A DNA stretch of 64,000 nt from Flavobacterium sp. HSC-32F16 (GTDB lineage: Bacteria; Bacteroidota; Bacteroidia; Flavobacteriales; Flavobacteriaceae), in assembly GCF_024171645.1 (NCBI RefSeq), contig NZ_JALKAC010000006.1:186001-250000 (forward strand), written 5' to 3'. The translations under genes were made by a program, and so were the position numbers. Shown piece after piece: positions 27,972 to 37,585 of the stretch (positions within the stretch are counted from its first letter, which is position 1; every line of letters starts with the position of its first letter). The notes beneath the pieces were generated by a model. It had not been told where the DNA came from, did not search any database, and was given only the letters and a program-made list of their open reading frames with translations.

Positions 27972-29684
27972 ATGAAAAATTCCGTATTATTTATCGCATC
28001 ATCTCTGCTTTTTTTAGGAAGTGCAAAATGTTTTGCCCAATATCCAAAGATAAGTCCAGAAGTTCAGGCTCAGGAAAAAGCTATTAAAGAAGAAGCTCAA
28101 AGACTTTCTGATGAAGCTTGGACAAAAGCTTTAGTAGTTATTGAAGAAGAAGCAAAACATGGAAAACCTTATATTCCGTGGGCAGCAAGACCAACAGATT
28201 TACCTCAGGCAGAAATTCCTGCTTTTCCAGGTGCTGAAGGTGGAGGTATGTACACTTTTGGAGGCCGAGGCGGAAAAGTGTATACGGTAACAAGTCTAGA
28301 AGACCGCGGACCAGGAACTTTACGTGAAGCCTGCGAGCAAGGAGGAGCGAGAATAATAGTGTTTAATGTTGCTGGAATTATCAGATTGAAAAGTCCGTTG
28401 ATTATACGTGCGCCTTACATTACAATTGCAGGACAAACAGCTCCTGGAGATGGTATTTGTATCGCTGGAGAATCAACTTGGATTGATACGCATGATGTAA
28501 TTATCAGACATGTACGTTTCCGTCGTGGAGAAACTTTTGTAGGCCGTCGAGATGATGCTATCGGAGGAAATCCTGTTGGAAATATCATGATCGATCACGT
28601 TTCTGCAACTTGGGGATTAGATGAAAACATGTCAATCTATAGACATATGTACAATCCAGGAGCAGGATATCCAGATATAAAAGTAGGAACTGTAAATATT
28701 ACAATCCAAAATAGTTTATTCGGAGAAGCTTTGGATACTTACAATCACGCTTTTGGAAGTACTCTGGGTGGAGAAAACTGCTCTTTCATGAGAAATATGT
28801 GGGCAAATAATGCAGGAAGAAACCCTTCAATCGGTTGGAACGGAATTTTCAATTTTGTGAATAACGTAGTTTTTAACTGGTACAATAGATCTACTGATGG
28901 TGGAGATTATACTGCTAATTACAATATTATCAATAACTTCTATAAACCAGGACCAGTTACCGATTTGACACAGCCAATCAGCTATAGAATTTTAAAACCA
29001 GAATCTGGAAGAAGCAAATTACCTTATGTGGTTTTTGGAAGAGCTTACGTAAACGGAAATATTATTAACGGAAACGAAAAAGTGACTAAAGACAATTGGG
29101 ACGGCGGTATTCAGCTTGAAAATAAAAAAGGGGAATTGATGACGTATGATGAAGCAAAAGAGTATTTCGCTAAAATGAAAACTGACAAACCTTTTCCAAT
29201 GCCATGGTTCCGTCCATTCATGAAAGCGGACGAAGCATATGAGTTTGTATTGAAAAATGTTGGAGCAACGCTGCCAATTAGAGATAAAGTAGACGAAAGA
29301 ATCGTAAGAACAGTAAAAACTGGAGTTCCAGAATATGCAAAAGGATTGGAGAAAAAAGAATTCTATCAATTTGAACACAGACGTTTACCGATGGATTCTT
29401 ATAAAAAAGGAATTATTACCGATATTTCTCAAGTGGGAGGATATCCAGAATACAAAGGAAAACCTTATTTGGATACAGACAAAGACGGAATGCCGGATGC
29501 ATGGGAGAAAAAATACGGTTTAAACCCGAACGATCCATCTGATGCGCAAGGAGATTTAAACGGAGACGGATATACTAATATTGAAGATTACATCAACGGT
29601 GTAAATCCTGCCATAAAAGTAGATTGGAAAGATTTAGCTAATAACAAAGAAACTTTAGTTAGACCTTTATTAGATTTAAAATAA
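27972..29684 (+). CDS. PL1 pectate lyase with C-terminal calcium-repeat module
   Basis: 570 residues with signal peptide (FIASSLLFLGSAKCFAQ). A helical lead segment (about 25-80, charged, VQAQEKAIKEEAQRLSDEAW) precedes the PL1 beta-helix starting at AFPGAEGGG (residue 84), with RIIVFNVAGIIRL, AGQTAPGDGICIAGES, RRDDAIGGNPVGNIMIDH and WGLDENMSIYRH. From residue 501 a thrombospondin type 3-like motif follows (DTDKDGMPDAWEKKYGLN, GDLNGDGYTNIEDYING). Close paralogue of the protein at 30773; the pair flanks the DUF3826 gene. Expected to cut galacturonan by beta-elimination, but this PL1 branch may prefer a substituted galacturonan. Confidence 0.85.
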   Translation: MKNSVLFIASSLLFLGSAKCFAQYPKISPEVQAQEKAIKEEAQRLSDEAWTKALVVIEEEAKHGKPYIPWAARPTDLPQAEIPAFPGAEGGGMYTFGGRGGKVYTVTSLEDRGPGTLREACEQGGARIIVFNVAGIIRLKSPLIIRAPYITIAGQTAPGDGICIAGESTWIDTHDVIIRHVRFRRGETFVGRRDDAIGGNPVGNIMIDHVSATWGLDENMSIYRHMYNPGAGYPDIKVGTVNITIQNSLFGEALDTYNHAFGSTLGGENCSFMRNMWANNAGRNPSIGWNGIFNFVNNVVFNWYNRSTDGGDYTANYNIINNFYKPGPVTDLTQPISYRILKPESGRSKLPYVVFGRAYVNGNIINGNEKVTKDNWDGGIQLENKKGELMTYDEAKEYFAKMKTDKPFPMPWFRPFMKADEAYEFVLKNVGATLPIRDKVDERIVRTVKTGVPEYAKGLEKKEFYQFEHRRLPMDSYKKGIITDISQVGGYPEYKGKPYLDTDKDGMPDAWEKKYGLNPNDPSDAQGDLNGDGYTNIEDYINGVNPAIKVDWKDLANNKETLVRPLLDLK

Positions 29685-29689
29685 GGAAT

Positions 29690-29935
29690 GATTTTTGAAA
29701 ACATTCTTGTTTCAGAGTAAAAAGGAATGTTTTCGAAAATAGCCTGAAAGGCTCAAAGCACTAACATAGGACAACGTCCTATGTATAACAATAAAGAAAG
29801 AAAAAAAGCCCTGAAAGGGCGAAAGCAATTAATGATGTGCAGCTTATAAAGGCTTACGCCCTTTCAGGGCTATGTCTATATGAATTGTGAGTCATAGGAT
29901 GTTATCCTATGGTGTTGCTTAAAGGCCTTTGGCCT
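29690..29935. repeat. Cluster of short GC hairpins between PL1 and DUF3826 genes
   Basis: Hairpins seen: CATAGGACAACGTCCTATG (29765-29783), GCCCTGAAAGGGC (29808-29820), its reverse complement GCCCTTTCAGGGC (29858-29870), and CATAGGATGTTATCCTATG (29893-29911). The whole block is therefore roughly self-complementary. It looks like a compound palindromic repeat and not a gene. Confidence 0.75.
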
Positions 29936-29975
29936 TATGATTGAGTTAAAAGAAATAACTAAAAAAGGAAAGACA

Positions 29976-30644
29976 ATGGCACTAAATAAAATAAATGTAG
30001 CCTTATTATCGCTGGTTTTCGCATTTTCAACTTTAAATGCACAACAACATTTAGATCCTGAATATGTAAAAGTTACTAACGAAAGAGCTGCAAAAATCGT
30101 TACCAAATTAGATTTGAAAAACGAAGTAAAAGAAAAAGCAGTTTCTAATACAATAGCACAGCAATTCAGAGATTTAAGCGAAATTCAGGACGGAAGAGAC
30201 GCTGAAATTAAAAAAGTGAAAGAAGATACTTCTTTAGCAAAAGAAAAACAAAACGAGAAAATTGATAAACTGAAAGCAAAAGCCGATGAATCAATTGCAA
30301 AACTTCATAAATCTTACATCAAAAAATTAGGTAAAGAATTATCAGAAGATAAAATTACTGAAGTTAAAGATGGAATGACTTACGGCGTGCTTCCAATAAC
30401 AGTTGCTGGTTACAACGACATGCTTCCAAATTTAACAGCAGAACAAAAAGACTACATCTACAAAGCTTTAGTTGAAGCCAGAGAACACGCAATGGACGCA
30501 GGTTCATCTAAAGAAAAGCACGGCTGGTTTGGTAAATATAAAGGAAGAATCAACAATTATTTATCTAAAGAAGGTTACGATCTAAACAAAGAAAGTAAAG
30601 ATTGGCACGAACGTGTTGAGCAAAGAGAGAAAGCTAAGAATTAG
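29976..30644 (+). CDS. DUF3826 family exported protein
   Basis: 222 residues from the ATG at 29976, which follows AAAAAGGAAAGACA and precedes a signal peptide (INVALLSLVFAFSTLNAQ); an in-frame ATG at 29937 is in repeat DNA. The mature protein is highly charged and mostly helical (residues about 40-120 heptad-like, EIKKVKEDTSLAKEKQNEKIDKLKAKADESI). A second part contains MTYGVLPITVAGYNDMLPNLTAEQKDYIYKALVEAREHAMDAG. I recognise this as the DUF3826 type found in pectin utilisation loci of Bacteroidota. No catalytic motif is obvious. Its position between two PL1 paralogues suggests a partner role, such as an assembly or substrate-holding factor (inference). Confidence 0.75.
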   Translation: MALNKINVALLSLVFAFSTLNAQQHLDPEYVKVTNERAAKIVTKLDLKNEVKEKAVSNTIAQQFRDLSEIQDGRDAEIKKVKEDTSLAKEKQNEKIDKLKAKADESIAKLHKSYIKKLGKELSEDKITEVKDGMTYGVLPITVAGYNDMLPNLTAEQKDYIYKALVEAREHAMDAGSSKEKHGWFGKYKGRINNYLSKEGYDLNKESKDWHERVEQREKAKN

Positions 30645-30772
30645 TCATTAGTTGCTAGTAAATAGTGATTAGCTTTTTAAAATTCATTAATGAATGTTTT
30701 AACTAATCACTAATTTCTAAGAGTTAATCAATAAAAACTGAGGACTAATTACTAATCACTAAGAACTAAAAA

Positions 30773-32479
30773 ATGCAAAATATTTTCCCAAAACATACTT
30801 TAAAGAGAACATTTATGGCGTTGTCATTTTGTTCACTTGTATCATCGGCATATGCGCAATATCCTGTAATTCCAAAACCTGTTCAGGAAAAAGCGGATGC
30901 TATTTTAGCTGACGAAGAAAAAAGGCTGAGCGAAATATGGAATGCTAATCTTCATATAATCAAAGAAGAAGCAAAACAAGGAAAACCCTATTTACCTTGG
31001 GCATCCTATCCAAAAGATTTTGTTTTGGCAGATATTCCTGCTTTCCCGGGTGCTGAAGGCGGTGGAGCATACACACAAGGTGGTCGTGGCGGAAAAATAT
31101 TTGTGGTTACGAGTTTAGAAGACAGCGGAAAAGGAACTTTTCGTGAAGCCTGTGAAGCGGTTGGAGCGAGAACAATTGTTTTCAACGTTTCGGGAATTAT
31201 TCAATTGAAAAAAAGAATCAGCATGCGTGCGCCTTACGTGACCATTGCTGGGCAAACTGCTCCTGGTGACGGAATTTGCATTGCCGGAGAAACTTTAGAA
31301 ATTGATACTCATGACGTTATTATTCGTCATATGCGTTTCCGTCGTGGAGCTACAGAAGTAACGAGAAGAGACGATGCATTAGGAGGAAATCCAATGGGAA
31401 ATATCATTGTAGATCACTGTTCGGTAAGCTGGGGATTAGACGAAAATATTTCTTTATACAGACATCAATTTGCAGCTAATGCAAAATCAAAACTGGAAAA
31501 ATTACCAGCTTGTAATATCACGATTCAAAACACTATTTCATCAGAAGGTTTGGATACGTACAATCACGCTTTCGGAAGTACAATTGGCGGATTAAATAGT
31601 ACTTTTATGCGCAACTTATGGGCCGACAACATTTCTAGAAATGCTTCTATCGGAATGTATGGCGACTTTAATTTTGTGAATAACGTAGTATTCAATTGGT
31701 GGAATCGTACGCTTGACGGTGGCGATTATCGTTCGATGTTAAATATCATCAACAACTATTTCAAACCTGGTCCAATAACGCCACAAAACGAACCTATTTC
31801 GCATAGAATTGTAAAACCTGAATCTGGTTATATTGAGCCAAAACAATACGGAAGAGCTTATGTTTCAGGAAACTTTATTGTTGGTTCTCCTGAAGTTACA
31901 GCTGATAACTGGAATGGCGGAGTACAATTGGAAAACCTTCCAGAAGCAGAAACAAAAGAATTTTTAGCAGCTATCAAACAGCCAAAACCTTTTTCAATGC
32001 CAAAATTCAATATCATGTCTGCAGAAGAAGCTTATGATTTTGTTTTGACTAATGTTGGAGCAACAATTCCGAAAAGAGATGCTGTTGATGAGAGAATTAT
32101 CAAGCAGGTTAAAACAGGAAAAATCGAAGTAAAAGACGGTTTAGAGAATAATATCGGAAAAGAATATATTAAAAGAAGATTACCTGTCGATTCTTATAAA
32201 AAAGGAATTATAACACATCCTGATCAAGTTGGAGGATATCCGACTTACAAAGGAAAAGCATACAAAGATTCAGATAATGATGGAATTCCAGATGCTTGGG
32301 AAAAGAAATTTGGTTTAAATCCGAATGATGCTTCAGATGCTAATAAAGATGCAAACGGAGACGGTTATACCAACATCGAGAAATATTTTAACGGAATCGA
32401 TCCAAAAAGTAAAACAGATTGGACGAAAACGGAAAACAATACGGATACTTTGGCGAAGCTGAAATCATTGTTGCAATAA
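30773..32479 (+). CDS. PL1 pectate lyase, paralogue of the 27972 gene
   Basis: 568 residues; signal peptide MALSFCSLVSSAYAQ after a basic lead (an internal ATG at 30815 could also serve). Architecture equals its neighbour: charged helical lead (KPVQEKADAILADEEKRLSEIW), PL1 beta-helix from AFPGAEGGG at residue 90 with RRDDALGGNPMGNIIVDHCS and WGLDENISLYRHQF, and a thrombospondin type 3-like motif from residue 499 (DSDNDGIPDAWEKKFGLN, DANGDGYTNIEKYFNG). The strong similarity over the full length points to a duplication that now brackets the DUF3826 gene. It may differ from its sister in substrate pattern or product size. Confidence 0.85.
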   Translation: MQNIFPKHTLKRTFMALSFCSLVSSAYAQYPVIPKPVQEKADAILADEEKRLSEIWNANLHIIKEEAKQGKPYLPWASYPKDFVLADIPAFPGAEGGGAYTQGGRGGKIFVVTSLEDSGKGTFREACEAVGARTIVFNVSGIIQLKKRISMRAPYVTIAGQTAPGDGICIAGETLEIDTHDVIIRHMRFRRGATEVTRRDDALGGNPMGNIIVDHCSVSWGLDENISLYRHQFAANAKSKLEKLPACNITIQNTISSEGLDTYNHAFGSTIGGLNSTFMRNLWADNISRNASIGMYGDFNFVNNVVFNWWNRTLDGGDYRSMLNIINNYFKPGPITPQNEPISHRIVKPESGYIEPKQYGRAYVSGNFIVGSPEVTADNWNGGVQLENLPEAETKEFLAAIKQPKPFSMPKFNIMSAEEAYDFVLTNVGATIPKRDAVDERIIKQVKTGKIEVKDGLENNIGKEYIKRRLPVDSYKKGIITHPDQVGGYPTYKGKAYKDSDNDGIPDAWEKKFGLNPNDASDANKDANGDGYTNIEKYFNGIDPKSKTDWTKTENNTDTLAKLKSLLQ

Positions 32480-32484
32480 GAGTT

Positions 32485-32570
32485 AGAAAATAGAGTAAAG
32501 AATATAGAAAATAGACATTAGAAAAAATGATTTAGCTTTGAAGAAATCTATATTCTTTACTCTATTTTCT
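32485..32570. repeat. Perfect 23-bp inverted repeat after the PL1 stop codon
   Basis: Arm 32485-32507 (AGAAAATAGAGTAAAGAATA then TAG) is perfectly complementary to 32548-32570, with a 40-nt loop. The stem is AT-rich and starts six bases after the stop codon. It could end or stabilise the upstream mRNA. It belongs to no other repeat family in the window. Confidence 0.85.
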
Positions 32571-32601
32571 ATATTCTAAACATTTCTAAAAAAATAATAA
32601 G

Positions 32602-35600
32602 GTGAATTTTACCCAGTTAAAAAATACAATCTCCCTTCAAAAAGATAAAATAGTTTTGTCTGGTTTGGCGATGCTTTTCAGTATAAACATCACAGCCCAA
32701 AACAATTTCCCAGATATCATCAAAACCAAAGAAGGAAAACTTTCTTTTACAACAGATAATCAAGGAAATCAAATCCCTGATTTTTCTTTTGCAGGATATC
32801 GAAACTCAGAAGTTGCCATTCCGAATCTAGACAACAAAATTTTTGTTTCTCAGCAAGAAGAAGATGCAACGCAGAAAATCCAAAACGCAATTGATTATGT
32901 AAGTTTATTAAAACCAGATAAATCAGGTTTTCGCGGAGCAGTTTTGTTAGACAAAGGAACTTTCAAAATCAGCGGAACATTATACATCAGGAAATCGGGA
33001 GTAGTTTTAAGAGGAAGCGGAAATTCCGAAAACGGAACCGTACTTTTAGGAACCGGATTAGAAAGAGAAGCTTTAATTAGAATTTTAGGTATAAACGATA
33101 AAGTGTATAAAGATTCATTCGAATTTGCAAACGCTTATACGCCACTTGGAATGCAAAAAATCCAATTAAAAAACACTTCAAAATTAAAAGTTGGAGACGA
33201 AATCGAAATCAGTAAACCTTTAACGGATAATTTCATTAAAGAAGTAAACATGCAGGATTTCGGCGGAGAAACTTCTTGGATTGGATGGAAAAAAGGCGAT
33301 TGGATTACAACTTGGAATCGTGTCGTTACCAAAATTAACGGAAACGAAGTAACGGTAAACGCTCCAATCACAATGTCTTTGGATGATGTTTTCGGAACTT
33401 CAAAAGTAACCGTTTATTCATGGCAAGGAAGAACTGAAAATAACGGAATTGAGAATGTCTTACTAAAATCAACCTACAATCCTTCAAATTTAAAAGACGA
33501 AGAGCATAGATGGCAGGCCATCAGCATCGAAAATACCAGAAATGCTTGGGTAAAACAAGTTAATTTCAAGCATTTTGCAGGCGGCGCGGTTACGATTTTA
33601 AAAACAAGTCAGCAAATTACAGTTGAAGATTGTATTGCAACAGAACCAATTTCAGAAATCGCTTCATTTAGAAGACATACCTTTTATACCGAAGGGCAGC
33701 AGACTTTATTCCAGCGTTGTTACTCCGAATTGGGATATCATGATTTTGCTGTAGGCGGATTCGGAACAACAGGTCCAAATGCGTTCGTACAATGCGAATC
33801 ACATTTACCATTCGAAAACAGTGGCGCAATCGGAAGCTGGGCAACAGGAGTTTTATTTGACATTGCCAATATCGACGGAAAAGCATTAAGTTATAATAAC
33901 AGAGAACAAGGCGGAAGAGGAGCAGGATGGACAACAGCTAATTCTGTAATCTGGGAATCATCGGCATCAAAAGTAGAATGTTATAGTCCGCCAACAGCAC
34001 AAAACTGGGCTTTTGGAGTTTGGGGACAATTTGGAGGAAACGGACATTGGAAAAACGTAAACGAACATATCAGTCCAAGAAGTTTATTCTACACACAACT
34101 AGAAGCCAGATTAGGAAAACTTCCAATTCAGCCTTTTATCTATGATTTAGGTTCAGAAGCTTCTTCAAGTCCGAGTGTAGAAGTTGCTGCAGAATTGACT
34201 AAAAATTCAGCAACAACGGCAAAAAGTTTACAAGAATTGATTGCAGAAGCTTCAAAAGCAAATCCGATAAGTACAAATAATAAAGGCTTAAAAAATGCAA
34301 ACGATTTAAAAGTTGCTTCAAATAAAACAGAAAAATCAGATTCAAAAGTAACAACTCAAAACGGCTGGTTAACTTTTGAAGGAAAAGTTATTGCAGGAAA
34401 ACAAACCAACGTTGCATGGTGGAGAGGCGATTTAACGGACGATTTCGTAAACAAATCAACACCACACATTACTCGTTTTGTACCTGGAAGAACAGGAAAC
34501 GGATTGACGGATAAAATTCAGGAAACAGTTGATTATTTAACTAAAAATAATATTGTTTCCTTAGAACATAATTATGGTTTGTGGTACGACAGAAGAATGG
34601 ATGATCACGAACGCGTACGTCGAATTGATGATGATGTTTGGCCTCCGTTTTACGAACAACCTTTCGCGAGAAGCGGAAAAGATTTCGCTTGGGATCATTT
34701 GAGCAAATACGATTTAACAAAATTCAACGATTGGTATTGGAGCCGTTTAGCGCAGTTTGCGACGCTTGCAGAACCAAACGGACAATTATTAATCAATCAG
34801 CAATATTTTCAGCATAATATTTTAGAAGCTGGAGCGCATTGGGCAAGTTCACCTTGGCGTTCAGCAAACAATATCAATAGTACAGGATTTCCTGAACCAC
34901 CGCCTTACGCAGGAGACAAACGTATTTTCATGGCAGAGCAGTTTTACGATATTACCAATGTTCAAAGAAGAAAATTGCACGAAGGTTTTATCAGAAAATC
35001 GTTCGAAAACTTTCAGGAAAACAGCAACGTAATTCAGTTAACAAGCGCCGAGTATACAGGTCCGTTACATTTTATGGAATTTTGGTTAGACCAAGCTCAA
35101 AAATGGAAAGACGAAACAGGCAAAAAAGGATTAATTGGTTTAAGTGCCACCAAAGATGTTCAGGATGCTATTTTAAATGATGCCAAAAGAGTAAAAACCG
35201 TTGATATAATCGATATTCGTTATTGGTATTACAAAGAAGATGGTTCAGCATACGCTCCGCAAGGAGGCGTAAATTTAGCGCCAAGACAGCACGCCAGAAA
35301 ACTAAAAACCGGAAAAGAAACAGATAATCAAGTTTATCGTGCCGTTCGTGAATACCGAGAAAAATATCCTGAGAAGGTCATTTTATATTCAACAGATGGT
35401 TCTTCAAGATTTGGATGGCCGGCTTTAATGGCGGGAGCTTCAATGTCCAACATTCCAAAAATCGAACTTTCTGAATTTTATGCCGCTTTAAGCGAAATGA
35501 AATTAGTTGATGGAAATACGTTTTCAGATAATATCTGGAAACTGGAAAACAAAGGAAAAAGCTATCTTTTTTATTTGAAAAACGATCAAGATATCACAAT

Positions 35601-35754
35601 CGATTTATTAAATGAAAAAGGAACATTTGAAGTATTTGCAATCAATGCTTCAACAGGAAATATAACGAAAAAAGCCAACATCAGCGGAGCAAAGCAAGTC
35701 ACAATTCCACAAGCGGAAATAAAAGAAAAAGTGCTTTTTGTATTGAAAAAATAG
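32602..35754 (+). CDS. Exported beta-helix protein fused to a large C-terminal domain (DUF6298-like), unknown activity
   Basis: 1050 residues. Start is GTG at 32602: a stop lies just upstream in frame, and the first internal ATG would cut the signal peptide (KIVLSGLAMLFSINITAQ). Residues about 55-530 form a pectate-lyase-superfamily beta-helix (GTLYIRKSGVVLRGSG, WVKQVNFKHFAGGAVTILKTSQQITVEDC, FQRCYSELGYHDFAVGG). A Ser/Lys/Asn-rich linker lies near 530-590. The last 450 residues look like a second catalytic domain with many aromatic and acidic residues (EHNYGLWYDRRMDDHERVR, QYFQHNILEAGAHWASSPWR, TSAEYTGPLHFMEFW with E817) and a short C-terminal sandwich. I recall this C-terminal type as DUF6298 but am not certain. 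It may be a two-step lyase or glycosidase of pectin. No activity can be assigned. Confidence 0.7.
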   Translation: MNFTQLKNTISLQKDKIVLSGLAMLFSINITAQNNFPDIIKTKEGKLSFTTDNQGNQIPDFSFAGYRNSEVAIPNLDNKIFVSQQEEDATQKIQNAIDYVSLLKPDKSGFRGAVLLDKGTFKISGTLYIRKSGVVLRGSGNSENGTVLLGTGLEREALIRILGINDKVYKDSFEFANAYTPLGMQKIQLKNTSKLKVGDEIEISKPLTDNFIKEVNMQDFGGETSWIGWKKGDWITTWNRVVTKINGNEVTVNAPITMSLDDVFGTSKVTVYSWQGRTENNGIENVLLKSTYNPSNLKDEEHRWQAISIENTRNAWVKQVNFKHFAGGAVTILKTSQQITVEDCIATEPISEIASFRRHTFYTEGQQTLFQRCYSELGYHDFAVGGFGTTGPNAFVQCESHLPFENSGAIGSWATGVLFDIANIDGKALSYNNREQGGRGAGWTTANSVIWESSASKVECYSPPTAQNWAFGVWGQFGGNGHWKNVNEHISPRSLFYTQLEARLGKLPIQPFIYDLGSEASSSPSVEVAAELTKNSATTAKSLQELIAEASKANPISTNNKGLKNANDLKVASNKTEKSDSKVTTQNGWLTFEGKVIAGKQTNVAWWRGDLTDDFVNKSTPHITRFVPGRTGNGLTDKIQETVDYLTKNNIVSLEHNYGLWYDRRMDDHERVRRIDDDVWPPFYEQPFARSGKDFAWDHLSKYDLTKFNDWYWSRLAQFATLAEPNGQLLINQQYFQHNILEAGAHWASSPWRSANNINSTGFPEPPPYAGDKRIFMAEQFYDITNVQRRKLHEGFIRKSFENFQENSNVIQLTSAEYTGPLHFMEFWLDQAQKWKDETGKKGLIGLSATKDVQDAILNDAKRVKTVDIIDIRYWYYKEDGSAYAPQGGVNLAPRQHARKLKTGKETDNQVYRAVREYREKYPEKVILYSTDGSSRFGWPALMAGASMSNIPKIELSEFYAALSEMKLVDGNTFSDNIWKLENKGKSYLFYLKNDQDITIDLLNEKGTFEVFAINASTGNITKKANISGAKQVTIPQAEIKEKVLFVLKK

Positions 35755-35759
35755 TTAGG

Positions 35760-35960
35760 CACAGATTTCACAGATTAAAAAGATTAAAATAAAATCTGCG
35801 AGAGTAAATTTTCACGCAGATTTAAAAAAAGATTTAAGCAGATTTAGCAGATTTTTTAAATTTTAATCTGCGTAGATCTGCCAAAATCAGTAAAATCTGC
35901 GAGAGAAATATAAAGACAAAGCTTGGAAAATCCATTAAATCAGTATAATCTGTGGCAAAA
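35760..35960. repeat. Composite CAGATT/AATCTG inverted repeats (C2)
   Basis: An outer pair, CACAGATT..AGATTAAAA and ATAATCTGTGGC, encloses TTTCACGCAGATTT, AGCAGATTTAGCAGATT, AATCTGCGTAGATCTGCC and AATCTGCGAGAG. The same building blocks occur at 3218, 51467, 56515 and 57572. This 200-bp block fills the gap before the GH140-like gene. Confidence 0.75.
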
Positions 35961-35991
35961 AAATAAAAACACAATTCAAAAACAAACCAAA

Positions 35992-37398
35992 ATGAATCTG
36001 AAAATTAAATCTTTATACGCTCTTTGTATAAGCTTTATGTTTACAGCACAAAGCGGATTTTCGCAATCTGCCAAAACAAAAGCATCTCTGCCTGAAATCA
36101 AAGTTTCTAAAAATCAGCATTATTTTGTTACCGAAAACGAAAAACCATTTTTCTGGCTAGGCGATACAGGCTGGCTGGCATTCGGAAAACTAGACAGAGC
36201 AGGAGTAGAGAAATATTTTAAAGATAGAAAAGACAAAGGATTTAATGTCGTTCAGGTAATGGTTTTGCACAACATCAATGCTGTTAATGTTTATGGTGAT
36301 GCTGCTTTAATCAACGAAGACGTTTCGAAACCTTTGATTACGGCAGGAAATGATTTCAAAAAGCCACAAGAATACGACTACTGGGATCATGTAGATTACA
36401 CTTTAGACGTGGCTCAGAAAAATGGAATTTACGTTGCTATGGTTCCAGTTTGGGGAACCAACGTTTCAAAAGGAAATAAAGTAAGCAAAGAACAGGCAAC
36501 TGAATATGCCAAGTTTTTAGCTAACCGATATAAAAACAGAACCAACGTAATTTGGTTAAACGGTGGAGACACACACGGAAATGAATTTCAGGACATCTGG
36601 AATTCTATCGGGAATACTTTAAAAACAAATAATCCAAATCAATTAGTGACTTTTCATCCGTTTGGAAGAACCGATTCTTCAGAGAATTTCCACAACGAAA
36701 AATGGCTGGATTTCAATATGTTCCAATCCGGACACAGAAGATACGATCAGGATTCAGTGAAAACGAATTTCAAAGAAGACAATTACAAATTCGTTATAAG
36801 AGATTTCGAATTAAAACCAACAAAACCAACACTTGACGGAGAACCATCTTATGAAGGAATTCCACACGGTTTGCACGATACTTTACAACCAAAATGGACC
36901 GCAAGTGATGTACGCCGTTACGGATATTGGTCGGTTTTATCAGGCGGTGCAGGTTACACGTACGGACATAACGCTGTCATGCAGATGTTCAGAAAAGGGG
37001 ATAAACCAGCTTACGGAAACAAAGAGTTATGGACATCAGCGATTAATGCGCCTGGAGCAAAACAAATGGTTTATATTAAGAAATTAATGGAAGAAGTACC
37101 GTTTTTAGAAGGAGTTCCAGATGTTTCATTAGTAGTGAATCAAGGTGAAAAATACGATTATATTCCAGCCATAAGAGGTGAAAAATACGCTTTATTATAC
37201 ACGTACAACGGAAGAATAATAGAAGTAAAACTAGGAAAAATTGCTGGTGATAAATTTGAAGCGACTTGGTACAATCCAAGAAATGGCAAGAAAACTAAAA
37301 TCGGAACATTTGATAATAAAGGAAGTCAAAATTTTCAGCCAGAAGGGAAAAAAGAAGATGGCAATGACTGGGTTTTGATTTTGAAGTCTACTAAGTAA
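35992..37398 (+). CDS. GH140-like apiosidase (DUF4038 TIM barrel)
   Basis: 468 residues from the ATG at 35992, directly before the signal peptide (LYALCISFMFTAQSGFSQ); an upstream in-frame start at 35923 lies in repeat DNA. DUF4038/GH140 signatures: HYFVTENEKPFFWLGDTGWL, YFKDRKDKGFNVVQVMVL, VIWLNGGDTHG (D193) and TLDGEPSYEG (E284). D193 and E284 fit the catalytic acid/base and nucleophile of this fold. A C-terminal beta-sandwich follows (YALLYTYNGRIIEVKLGKI). Family knowledge: the founding GH140, BT1012, cleaves the bond between apiose and galacturonate in rhamnogalacturonan-II. This is the single best pointer to RG-II as substrate. DUF4038 also covers other glycosidases, so apiosidase activity is likely but not certain. 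Confidence 0.82.
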   Translation: MNLKIKSLYALCISFMFTAQSGFSQSAKTKASLPEIKVSKNQHYFVTENEKPFFWLGDTGWLAFGKLDRAGVEKYFKDRKDKGFNVVQVMVLHNINAVNVYGDAALINEDVSKPLITAGNDFKKPQEYDYWDHVDYTLDVAQKNGIYVAMVPVWGTNVSKGNKVSKEQATEYAKFLANRYKNRTNVIWLNGGDTHGNEFQDIWNSIGNTLKTNNPNQLVTFHPFGRTDSSENFHNEKWLDFNMFQSGHRRYDQDSVKTNFKEDNYKFVIRDFELKPTKPTLDGEPSYEGIPHGLHDTLQPKWTASDVRRYGYWSVLSGGAGYTYGHNAVMQMFRKGDKPAYGNKELWTSAINAPGAKQMVYIKKLMEEVPFLEGVPDVSLVVNQGEKYDYIPAIRGEKYALLYTYNGRIIEVKLGKIAGDKFEATWYNPRNGKKTKIGTFDNKGSQNFQPEGKKEDGNDWVLILKSTK

Positions 37399-37460
37399 TT
37401 AGTAAAAAGTAATTAGTGAAATGTAACTCGTGAGTAAGTAATCACGAACTATCCACAATC

Positions 37461-37562
37461 TTGTCATCCTGACGAAGGAAGGATCACACTAGAAACTCGA
37501 CAAAGATTGAACAATTACTTTACGGAATTTCTAGTGAGATTCCTCGTTCCTCGGAATGACAA
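37461..37562. repeat. REP-like palindromic element, family A copy 5
   Basis: It opens TTGTCATCCTGACGAAGGAA, has CGACAAAGATTGAACAA in the centre and closes GTTCCTCGGAATGACAA. It ends 23 bp before the GH28 start. The arms have diverged (CCTGACGAAGG against CCTCGTTCCTCGG), as in other copies. Confidence 0.85.
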
Positions 37563-37585
37563 AAAATGAGTAAAACAACACAACT

